Shown: in pieces, positions 6,053 through 12,353 of the stretch
How the letters are laid out: the number at the start of each line of letters is the position of its first letter
How positions within the stretch are numbered: position 1 is the first letter of the stretch
NCBI GenBank assembly: GCA_002339725.1
Contig: DDKN01000062.1
Coordinates: forward strand, 20,506-46,546
Direction of reading: 5' to 3'
Length of the DNA: 26,041 bases
Origin: Thiobacillus sp. UBA2597
Lineage (GTDB): Bacteria; Pseudomonadota; Gammaproteobacteria; Burkholderiales; Thiobacillaceae
Translations under genes and position numbers: made by a program
The notes under the pieces: generated by a model
What the model saw: the letters and a program-made list of their open reading frames with translations, nothing else
Database searches by the model: none
Told to the model about the DNA's origin: nothing

Positions 6053-7726
6053 ATGCTGAGGGAAACGCTCTCCGTGGTGCGGGATTTGCCGCGCCTGCAG
6101 GAAATCGCCAGTGTGCTCATCCGTTATGGCTGGGGTGATGCCGTACGCATTCTGGGCTTGAGCCATTTGCTCGAGCGGGCCGGCCGCCTGCTGCACTGGC
6201 AAACCACCAACGAGATCACCCAACTCGACCTGCCGGTGCGCATCCGGCTCGCCCTGACCGATCTGGGGCCGACCTTCGTCAAGCTCGGCCAGGTGCTGGC
6301 CACGCGGGTCGACGTGTTCCCGCCGGCCTGGATCGAAGAATTCGAGAAGCTGCACAACCGGGTGCCGGCCGTGCCGTTCGAGCAGGTGCGGCCGGCACTG
6401 GAGCGCGCCTTCGGCGGCGACATCATGCAGGCCTGCGCCAGCTTCGAGCAGGAGGCCTTCGCCGCCGCCTCGATCGCCCAGGTCCACCGCGCCGTGCTCA
6501 AGGACGGCACCCCGGTGGTGGTCAAGGTGCGCCGGCCCGACATCGTGCCCAAGATCGAGGCCGACCTGCGCATCCTGACCCATCTGGCGCGCCTGGTCGA
6601 ACTGGAAATGCCGGAAGCGCGGCGCTATCACCCGGTGCAGATCGTGCAGCAGTTGCGCCGCTCGCTCATGCGCGAGCTCGATCTCGTCAAGGAGGCGCGC
6701 AACATCGACCGCTTCGCCAGCAATTTCGCCGGCGATGAGACGGTGCGGGTGCCGCGGGTGCATTGGCAGTATTGCTGCGAGGAGGTCAACGTCCAGGACG
6801 AGCTCAAGGGCGTGCCCGGCAGCGATCTGGCGGCGGCGCGGGCCGCCGGGCTCGATCTCGGCCTGTTGGCCTCGCGCGGAGGCGATGCCGTGCTCAAGAT
6901 GATCCTGCTCGACGGTTATTTCCATGCCGATCCCCATCCGGGCAACGTCATCTACCTGCCGGGCAACGTGGTGGGCATGATCGATTTCGGCATGGTCGGA
7001 CGTCTGACCGATCGGCGCCGGGAGCAGCTGATCGACTTTCTCAACGCCCTGGTGCTCAAGGATGCCGAGGGCATGCTCAACGTTCTCACGGTCTGGGCCG
7101 GGGATGCCGAGATCGACGAGGAGAAGCTGGCCTACGACATCGATGAGCTGGTGTTCAGCTACGACAACCTTTCGCTCAAGGACATCCAGATCGGCCCGCT
7201 GCTGTCCGAGATCACCGCGCTCATGCGGGAGAACAACCTGGCCCTGCCGCCCGACCTCACTCTGCTGTTCAAGGCGCTGATCACCCTGGAGGGGCTGGGC
7301 CGGCAGCTTACCCCCGAGTTCCACATGGTCGACCACATCGAGCCCTTCATCAAAGAGGTCTACGCCCGCCGCTTCACGCCGGGTGCCCTGGCCAAGCGCG
7401 CCCGACATGGCCTGCGCGAGGTGATGGACGTGGTCATGGGCCTGCCGCGCGACCTGGCCCGGCTCTTCCGTCAGGCGCGGCGCGGCAGCCTGCGCATTGA
7501 TCTCGACCTCAAGCGGCTGGATCACTTCGGCCTGCAGCTGAATCAGGCGGCCAACCGGCTGACCGTGGGCATTCTGACCGCCTCGCTGGTGATCGGCTCC
7601 TCCATCATCATGACCGTGCCCGATGCCCCGACCGGCCTGAGTTTGCTTGGCCAGTTGGGGTTCTTCCTTGCCTTCGCCAACAGCGTCTGGATCCTGTATT
7701 CCATCTGGCGTTCCGGCCGTGACTGA
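6053..7726 (+). CDS. ubiB: UbiB-family ATPase/kinase-like protein (ubiquinone biosynthesis)
   Basis: A 557-residue UbiB/ABC1/ADCK protein. The family-specific KxGQ motif is K77-LGQ80 in PTFVKLGQVLATR; the unusual alanine-rich nucleotide loop is AAASIAQVHRA (138-147); the nucleotide-binding lysine is K158 in VVVKVRRP; the catalytic loop is HADPHPGN (291-298) and the metal-binding aspartate D311 in MIDFGMVG. The C-terminus has two hydrophobic segments (about 516-533 and 538-553) that anchor it in the inner membrane. UbiB proteins are ATPases needed for the hydroxylation phase of ubiquinone synthesis, probably by helping to deliver lipid intermediates. Length is close to E. coli UbiB (546). The ATG has no clear Shine-Dalgarno site and follows the phasin-like gene by 11 nt. 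No other ubi gene is nearby. Confidence 0.93.
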   Translation: MLRETLSVVRDLPRLQEIASVLIRYGWGDAVRILGLSHLLERAGRLLHWQTTNEITQLDLPVRIRLALTDLGPTFVKLGQVLATRVDVFPPAWIEEFEKLHNRVPAVPFEQVRPALERAFGGDIMQACASFEQEAFAAASIAQVHRAVLKDGTPVVVKVRRPDIVPKIEADLRILTHLARLVELEMPEARRYHPVQIVQQLRRSLMRELDLVKEARNIDRFASNFAGDETVRVPRVHWQYCCEEVNVQDELKGVPGSDLAAARAAGLDLGLLASRGGDAVLKMILLDGYFHADPHPGNVIYLPGNVVGMIDFGMVGRLTDRRREQLIDFLNALVLKDAEGMLNVLTVWAGDAEIDEEKLAYDIDELVFSYDNLSLKDIQIGPLLSEITALMRENNLALPPDLTLLFKALITLEGLGRQLTPEFHMVDHIEPFIKEVYARRFTPGALAKRARHGLREVMDVVMGLPRDLARLFRQARRGSLRIDLDLKRLDHFGLQLNQAANRLTVGILTASLVIGSSIIMTVPDAPTGLSLLGQLGFFLAFANSVWILYSIWRSGRD

Positions 7727-7757
7727 GCGGCAGGCGTCGTTCACGCCCGAATTTGGT

Positions 7758-7763
7758 TAAAAT
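7758..7763 (+). promoter_or_regulatory. Candidate -10 box for the carbonic anhydrase gene
   Basis: TAAAAT lies in the 83-nt gap after ubiB, about 47 nt before the carbonic anhydrase ATG, in a locally AT-rich spot (GGTTAAAATG). No convincing -35 hexamer is seen. It suggests that this gene is at least partly independent of ubiB. Confidence 0.35.
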
Positions 7764-7780
7764 GCCGCCTTCTGCGGGTA

Positions 7781-7795
7781 GGCCAAGCCTTGGCC
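7781..7795. promoter_or_regulatory. 15-bp palindrome in the carbonic anhydrase leader
   Basis: GGCCAAG-C-CTTGGCC is a perfect inverted repeat between the candidate -10 box and the ribosome binding site of the carbonic anhydrase gene. As DNA it could be an operator; as RNA it gives only a 6-bp stem with a 3-nt loop. No regulator is known. Confidence 0.35.
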
Positions 7796-7809
7796 GGAAA
7801 GGGGAGCGC

Positions 7810-8616
7810 ATGAAACAGGGGATTTGGCCGCTGCTGGCCCTGCTGCTGCTGGCGCCGGCCTGGGCGGCCGATATGCCGGCGCAGGGCGATGCCGAGAAGG
7901 AGCGCCTGCGCCAGATGGTCAAAGAGGTGCTGCGCGAATATGCCGCCAGTCTGGGGCCCAAGCATCTGAACGCCGATGCGCGCGGCCTGATGCAGAACCT
8001 GGGCCAGGACAACCGCAACTTCATGCGCACGCACAAGCCGGCCTACTTCAAACCCCTGGTCCAGGGCCAGCGCCCGCGTGCCACCGTGGTCACCTGCGCC
8101 GATTCCCGGGTGCACAGCCATGCCTTCGACGCCACGCCGGACGGCGACCTGTTCATGGTGCGCAACATCGGCAACCAGATCGCCACCGCCGAAGGCTCGG
8201 TCGAGTATGGTGTGAACCATCTGCATACCCCGGTGCTGCTGATCATCGGCCATTCCGCCTGCGGCGCGATCCAGGCGGCGGCCGGCGACTACAGCGCCGA
8301 GTCGGGCCCGATCCGCAACGAGCTGGATACCCTGCAGGTGCCCAAGGGCGAGGCCGGCATCAACAGCGTGCTGCTCAACGTGCACAACCAGGTCAAATAC
8401 GCCATGGCCAAATTCGAACCGAAGGTGATCAGCGGCGAGCTCATCGTGGTCGGCGCGGTCTACGATTTTCGCGACGATCTCAAGCAGGGTCAGGGCAAAC
8501 TGGCCATCGTCAACGTCAACGGCGAGACCGACGCCCGGAAGCTGGCCCAACTGGAAATCGTGCAGGCCATGGAGCAGCCCGCACCGCGCGCACGGCGCGG
8601 CGCCACGGCCTATTGA
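7810..8616 (+). CDS. Periplasmic beta-class carbonic anhydrase
   Basis: A 268-residue protein with a clear signal peptide (MKQGIWPLLALLLLAPAWA, cleavage near residue 19-20) followed by a beta-class carbonic anhydrase domain. Zinc ligands are C96 in VTCADSR, H148 and C151 in GHSACGA, and the D98-R100 dyad is present, so the site is complete. It interconverts CO2 and bicarbonate; the signal peptide places it in the periplasm, where it would help CO2 supply or pH balance. A helical stretch (about residues 25-60) precedes the catalytic domain and the C-terminus carries a basic tail. The frame extends upstream to 7753, but ATG 7810 is chosen for the signal peptide and the AAGGGGAG just upstream. 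It is followed after 26 nt by serC, so some read-through into the amino acid operon is likely. Confidence 0.93.
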   Translation: MKQGIWPLLALLLLAPAWAADMPAQGDAEKERLRQMVKEVLREYAASLGPKHLNADARGLMQNLGQDNRNFMRTHKPAYFKPLVQGQRPRATVVTCADSRVHSHAFDATPDGDLFMVRNIGNQIATAEGSVEYGVNHLHTPVLLIIGHSACGAIQAAAGDYSAESGPIRNELDTLQVPKGEAGINSVLLNVHNQVKYAMAKFEPKVISGELIVVGAVYDFRDDLKQGQGKLAIVNVNGETDARKLAQLEIVQAMEQPAPRARRGATAY

Positions 8617-8642
8617 GCGTCAACCAAGGCAGAAAGGTCAGT

Positions 8643-9725
8643 ATGGAACGCATCTACAACTTCAGCGCCGGCCCCGCGGTGCTGCCCCGGGAAGTGCTGG
8701 AACAGGCGCGCGACGAGTTGGTCAACTGGCAGGGCTGCGGCATGTCGGTGATGGAGATGAGCCATCGCGGCAAGGAGTTCATGGGCATCGCCGCCCAGGC
8801 CGAGGCCGATCTGCGCGAGCTGATGGGCATCCCGGCCAACTACAAGGTCCTGTTCCTGCAGGGCGGTGCCTCGAGCCAGTTCGCCATGGTGCCGATGAAC
8901 CTGCTGCGCGGCAGGAAATCGGCCGACTATCTCAATACCGGCGAATGGTCGAAGAAGGCGATCAAGGAGGCCAAGCGATACGGCGGGGTCAACGTCGTCG
9001 CCTCGAGCGAGGACAGGAACTTCAGCTACGCCCCGACCCAGGACCAGTGGCGGCTCGATCCGGATGCGGCCTATGTCCATTACACCCCGAACGAGACCAT
9101 CGGTGGGGTCGAGATCTTCTGGACCCCGGACACCGGCGACGTGCCCCTGGTGGCCGACATGTCGTCCACCATCCTGTCGCGCCCGATGGACGTCAGCCGC
9201 TACGGCCTGATCTACGCCGGTGCCCAGAAGAACATCGGCCCGGCCGGCCTCACCATCGTCATCGTGCGCGAGGACCTGATCGGCCAGACCCTGCCCGGCA
9301 CCCCGACCATGTTCGATTACAGGATCCACGCCGACAACGAGTCGATGTACAACACGCCGCCGACCTTCGCCATCTACATGGCCGGCCTGGTGTTCAAATG
9401 GCTCAAGGCCCGGGGTGGGCTCAAGGCGATGGAGCAGCACAACATCGCCAAGGCCGGCATTCTCTACGATTATCTGGATGCGACCGATTTCTATCACTGC
9501 CCCACGGCAAAAGACAATCGCTCGCGCATGAACGTGCCGTTCACCCTGAAAGATGCTGCGCTCGACGAGGAATTTCTCAAGGGCGCCAAGGCGCGCGGCC
9601 TGCTGCAGCTGAAGGGCCATCGTTCGGTCGGCGGCATGCGCGCCTCGATCTACAACGCCATGCCAATCGAGGGCGTGCAGGCGCTGGTCGATTACATGAA
9701 GGACTTTGAACGGCAGCATGGTTAA
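8643..9725 (+). CDS. serC: Phosphoserine aminotransferase
   Basis: A 360-residue PLP enzyme (family about 360) that converts 3-phosphohydroxypyruvate and glutamate to phosphoserine, and the analogous step in pyridoxal phosphate synthesis. The N-terminal signature YNFSAGPAVLP, the GGASSQF phosphate loop (74-80), and the Schiff-base lysine K196 in YAGAQKNIGPAG are all present. The ATG at 8643 is preceded by AAAGG with 5-nt spacing. It is the first gene of the serC-pheA-hisC-tyrA-aroA-cmk-rpsA supraoperon known from gamma- and betaproteobacteria; here a phosphoglycerate dehydrogenase gene follows, so the first two serine-pathway steps are adjacent. A 5-bp hairpin GTCGC-CAA-GCGAC (9732-9744) follows the stop but without a T tract. 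Confidence 0.97.
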   Translation: MERIYNFSAGPAVLPREVLEQARDELVNWQGCGMSVMEMSHRGKEFMGIAAQAEADLRELMGIPANYKVLFLQGGASSQFAMVPMNLLRGRKSADYLNTGEWSKKAIKEAKRYGGVNVVASSEDRNFSYAPTQDQWRLDPDAAYVHYTPNETIGGVEIFWTPDTGDVPLVADMSSTILSRPMDVSRYGLIYAGAQKNIGPAGLTIVIVREDLIGQTLPGTPTMFDYRIHADNESMYNTPPTFAIYMAGLVFKWLKARGGLKAMEQHNIAKAGILYDYLDATDFYHCPTAKDNRSRMNVPFTLKDAALDEEFLKGAKARGLLQLKGHRSVGGMRASIYNAMPIEGVQALVDYMKDFERQHG

Positions 9726-9768
9726 AACAACGTCGCCAAGCGACACGACGTCCCCTTTATGCCCTTTA

Positions 9769-9886
9769 GAGTGCTCGCCCGCCTGGGGGACCAGCCCGCA
9801 GGGCGCAGGACGCCACGCAGTGGCGGTCCCGAGCGAAGCGAGGGATGGGCAGCAGGCCCACAGAGGGCAGGGGAGAGGGAGCGCTC
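9769..9886 (+). repeat. Structured, repeat-like intergenic element between serC and serA-like
   Basis: About 118 bases of non-coding sequence bounded by GAGTGCTC (9769-9776) and GAGCGCTC (9879-9886). Inside are several hairpins: GGACGCCAC/GTGGC-GTCC with a GCA loop and one bulged G (9808-9829), TGGGC-AGCAG-GCCCA (9846-9860), and a purine-rich end (9861-9881). The segment around 9830-9845 (GAGCGAAGCGAGGG) resembles sequences I recall from dispersed REP-like repeats of proteobacteria. Copy number cannot be judged from one window, and no transposase or coding frame is seen. It separates two genes that would otherwise be tightly linked. Confidence 0.5.
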
Positions 9887-9934
9887 ATGATGAATCGAGC
9901 CGGCCGGGATTCGAATAAGGTGGTGTTGTCATGA
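9887..9934 (+). CDS. Possible 15-residue upstream ORF coupled to serA-like
   Basis: ATG ATG opens a 15-codon frame (MMNRAGRDSNKVVLS) whose TGA (9932-9934) overlaps the serA-like ATG (9931-9933) in the classic ATGA arrangement. A GGGAG stands 5-8 nt before the tandem ATGs, supplied by the end of the repeat-like element. The serA-like Shine-Dalgarno AAGGTGG (9917-9923) lies inside this frame, so its translation could open or block that site. The peptide has no run of one amino acid that would mark a classical attenuation leader. It may be chance. Confidence 0.3.
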   Translation: MMNRAGRDSNKVVLS

Positions 9935-11112
9935 GCAGCAAGGCCTGGCGCATCCTGACGCTCAATGCCATCTCCCGGAAGGGGCTGGCGCGCCTGCCCG
10001 CAAGCTATGTTGTCGGCAACGATGTGACCGAGCCGGATGGCATTCTGGTCCGCTCGCACAATATGCACGAGATGGAGATCCCGGGCAGCGTGCTCGGCAT
10101 CGGCCGGGCCGGGGCCGGCACCAACAACATCCCGGTGAAAAGGCTGTCCGAGCGCGGCGTGGTGGTGTTCAACGCGCCGGGGGCGAACGCCAATGCGGTG
10201 AAGGAACTGGTGATCGCCGGCATGTTGATGGGCGCGCGCAACCTGGTGCCGGCCCTGCGCTTCGTCGACAGTCTGGTCGGTGATGATGCGTCCTTGCACG
10301 AGCAGATCGAGGCGGGCAAGAAGCAGTTCGTCGGCCACGAATTGCCGGGACGCACCCTGGGTGTGATCGGGTTGGGCGCCATTGGCTCGCTGGTGGCCGA
10401 TGCCGCCATCCGGCTGGGCATGAACGTGATCGGCTTCGATCCGGAGATCACGGTCGAGGCGGCCTGGCGTCTGCCCTCCCAGGTGAAGAAGGCAGGCAGC
10501 GTCGAGGAACTGGTCAGACAGGCCGATTTCATCAGCCTGCACGTGCCCTTGCTGCCCGCCACGCGCGAACTGATCAATGCCGAGCGTATCGAATTGATGC
10601 GTGAAGGCACGGTGCTGCTCAACTTCGCGCGCGACGGCATCGTGAGCGAACCGGCGGTGCTGGCCGGTCTGCAGCGGGGCCGGTTGCACGCCTATGTTTG
10701 CGATTTTCCGAGCAACCTTTTGAAGCAACATCCGCGCTTCGTGGCCCTGCCGCATCTGGGCGCCTCGACCGAGGAGGCCGAGGAGAACTGCGCCGTGATG
10801 GCGGTGGAGCAACTGGTCGACTACCTGGAACACGGCAACATCCTCAACTCGGTCAATTTCCCCAACATCAACATGCCGCGCGAATCGAACTGGCGTCTGG
10901 CCATCGCCAACGCCAATGTGCCCAACATGCTGGGGCAGATCTCGACCACGCTGGCCGGGGCCGGGCTCAACATCCACAACATGCTGAACAAATCCAAGGG
11001 CGACCTGGCCTATACCCTGGTCGATGTCGACAGCGCGGTACCGGAGGCCGTGCTTCAGGCCCTGGCCCGGATCGAGGGTGTGCTCAGGGTGCGTTACCTG
11101 CCGGTGACTTGA
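9931..11112 (+). CDS. serA: D-3-phosphoglycerate dehydrogenase, short ACT-domain type
   Basis: A 393-residue D-isomer-specific 2-hydroxyacid dehydrogenase. The NAD-binding Rossmann motif is GVIGLGAIGSLVA (144-156); the catalytic arginine is R234 in NFARDGIV and the catalytic histidine H275 in LPHLGAST. The C-terminal 70 residues form an ACT domain (VPNMLGQISTTLAGAGLNIHNM), the site of serine feedback in many SerA proteins. The segment where relatives carry the catalytic glutamate (DVFxxEP) reads YVCDFPSNLL here, so D258 may stand in, a feature I recall from a shorter SerA subgroup. It oxidises 3-phosphoglycerate to phosphohydroxypyruvate, feeding SerC next door. A good ribosome binding site (AAGGTGG) precedes it. 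The following pheA begins directly after its stop. Confidence 0.88.
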   Translation: MSSKAWRILTLNAISRKGLARLPASYVVGNDVTEPDGILVRSHNMHEMEIPGSVLGIGRAGAGTNNIPVKRLSERGVVVFNAPGANANAVKELVIAGMLMGARNLVPALRFVDSLVGDDASLHEQIEAGKKQFVGHELPGRTLGVIGLGAIGSLVADAAIRLGMNVIGFDPEITVEAAWRLPSQVKKAGSVEELVRQADFISLHVPLLPATRELINAERIELMREGTVLLNFARDGIVSEPAVLAGLQRGRLHAYVCDFPSNLLKQHPRFVALPHLGASTEEAEENCAVMAVEQLVDYLEHGNILNSVNFPNINMPRESNWRLAIANANVPNMLGQISTTLAGAGLNIHNMLNKSKGDLAYTLVDVDSAVPEAVLQALARIEGVLRVRYLPVT

Positions 11113-12189
11113 ATGGAAAAAACCCTCGAACAACTGCGGGCCCAGATCGATGCGCTGGACGAACGCATCCTTCAATTGCTCAACGAGCGCGCCAAACTGG
11201 CCCAGGCGGTGGGCCATGTGAAGGGGGGCTCGCTGATCTACCGGCCGGAGCGCGAGGCCCAGGTGCTGCGCCGGCTGATGGAGGCCAACCCCGGCCCCCT
11301 GCCGAACGAGGCGGTGCGCCGACTTTTCCAGGAAGTGATGTCGGCCTGTCGTGCCCTGGAGCGCAGTCTGACCGTCGCCTTCCTCGGCCCCGAGGGCACC
11401 TTCTCCGAGGCCGCCGTGATCAAGCAGTTCGGTCATGCGGTCGAGCGTCTGCCGGCCGAATCGATCGACGAGGTATTCCGTCAGGTCGAGCGGGGCGAGG
11501 CCGGCTACGGCGTGGTGCCGGTGGAGAACTCGACCGAGGGCGCGGTCAGCCGCACCCTCGATCTGCTGATGCAGACGCCGCTCAAGATCTGCGGCGAGGT
11601 CATGCTGCGGGTGCGTCAGCACCTGATGCGTCACGCCGGCGCGGCGGACGGCGATCTGACCGGCATCGAGCGGGTGTATTCCCATGCCCAGTCGCTGGCC
11701 CAGTGCCATGAGTGGCTGAGCCGGCATCTGCCGCATGCCGAGCGCATCCCCGTGGTGAGCAATGCCGAGGCCGCGCGCCAGGCGGCGCAGGATACCAAGG
11801 CGGCCGCCGTGGCGGGCGAGGTCGCCGCGGAACGTTATGGCCTCACCATCGTGGCACGCGATATCGAGGACGAGCCGGGCAATACCACCCGCTTTCTGGT
11901 GCTGGGGCAGGCGGATGCCGCGCCTTCCGGCCGGGACAAGACCTCACTCGTGCTCTCGGCGCAAAACCGGCCGGGTGCGTTGCTCGACCTGATTGCGCCT
12001 TTTTCCGAGGCGGGCATCGGCCTCAACCGGCTGGAATCGCGCCCGGCCAGGAGCGGCGCCTGGGAGTATGTCTTCTTCATCGATATCGATGGCCACCGCA
12101 GCGATGAACGGGTGGCCGCGGTGCTCGAGCGCGTGCGGGCCAATGCCACCCTGTTCAAGGTGCTGGGCTCCTACCCGGTTGCCGTTTGA
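11113..12189 (+). CDS. pheA: Bifunctional chorismate mutase / prephenate dehydratase (P-protein)
   Basis: A 358-residue three-domain protein. Residues 1-85 are an AroQ-type helical chorismate mutase (QIDALDERILQLLNERAKLA, then YRPEREAQVL); residues 86-270 are prephenate dehydratase (AFLGPEGTFSEAA, VPVENSTEG, and the catalytic TRF motif in NTTRFLVLG at 259-261); residues 277-355 are the regulatory ACT domain with the phenylalanine-binding GAL and ESRP motifs (288-290 and 308-311). It turns chorismate into phenylpyruvate and should be feedback inhibited by phenylalanine. The ATG follows the serA-like TGA with no gap, so the two are coupled. The length fits the family (about 355-390). Confidence 0.97.
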   Translation: MEKTLEQLRAQIDALDERILQLLNERAKLAQAVGHVKGGSLIYRPEREAQVLRRLMEANPGPLPNEAVRRLFQEVMSACRALERSLTVAFLGPEGTFSEAAVIKQFGHAVERLPAESIDEVFRQVERGEAGYGVVPVENSTEGAVSRTLDLLMQTPLKICGEVMLRVRQHLMRHAGAADGDLTGIERVYSHAQSLAQCHEWLSRHLPHAERIPVVSNAEAARQAAQDTKAAAVAGEVAAERYGLTIVARDIEDEPGNTTRFLVLGQADAAPSGRDKTSLVLSAQNRPGALLDLIAPFSEAGIGLNRLESRPARSGAWEYVFFIDIDGHRSDERVAAVLERVRANATLFKVLGSYPVAV

Positions 12190-12205
12190 CATCGGAAAAC
12201 CGATC

Positions 12206-12326
12206 ACCGCAAAGGACGCGACGCGCAATGTTCGTCTGGACACACAAAGAGGGCCACTCGGCATATCGCTTGGCATGGGTATCGCCTTCCGGTTTTTTTC
12301 TTCGTGACCTTCGCATCCTTCGCGGT
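12206..12326 (+). repeat. Inverted-repeat-bounded intergenic element between pheA and hisC
   Basis: The left end ACCGCAAAGGACGCGA (12206-12221) and the right end TTCGCATCCTTCGCGGT (12310-12326) are inverted copies of each other with 14 of 16 positions matching. They enclose about 88 bases with a T7 run (12293-12299). The ends resemble the dispersed CCTTCGCGGT-type intergenic repeats I recall from many proteobacteria, so this looks like a MITE-like or REP-like remnant. A separate perfect hairpin, ATCGG-AAAA-CCGAT (12191-12204), precedes it directly after the pheA stop. No transposase is present. Confidence 0.5.
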
Positions 12327-12353
12327 AAATTGAATCTGAACCGAACGCCATGA
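12228..12353 (+). CDS. Possible 41-residue ORF ending on the hisC start codon
   Basis: An open frame of 41 codons starts at ATG 12228 (MFVWTHKEGHSAYRLAW...) and stops at TGA 12351-12353, overlapping the hisC ATG (12350-12352) as ATGA. AAGGA (12212-12216) lies 11 nt upstream of the ATG, rather far. Most of the frame runs through the inverted-repeat element, and the encoded peptide shows no known domain, so it may be chance. It is noted because hisC has no visible Shine-Dalgarno site of its own and could depend on coupling. Confidence 0.25.
   Translation: MFVWTHKEGHSAYRLAWVSPSGFFLRDLRILRGKLNLNRTP

Noticed and set aside
6026..7744. 572-codon antisense open frame opposite ubiB
   Set aside because: The plus strand has full UbiB motifs. 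The antisense frame is rich in His, Gln, Asp, Gly and Leu, the typical mirror of a GC-rich gene, and has no domain or ribosome site.
7824..8642. Long plus frame extending serC upstream through the carbonic anhydrase gene
   Set aside because: It is out of frame with carbonic anhydrase and Arg/Ala/Gln rich; SerC starts at the ATG at 8643 with a good ribosome site.
9896..9920. tRNA-like T-arm fragment (TTCGAATCCCGG on the minus strand), a possible attachment site
   Set aside because: The 5' half of the T stem does not pair and there is no anticodon arm or acceptor stem; too short to call.
9766..11736. 656-codon antisense open frame opposite serA-like and pheA
   Set aside because: Same mirror-composition artefact; the plus strand encodes two complete enzymes.
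12291..12300. T7 run as a pheA terminator
   Set aside because: No GC hairpin lies immediately before it; the hairpin at 12191-12204 is about 90 nt upstream.
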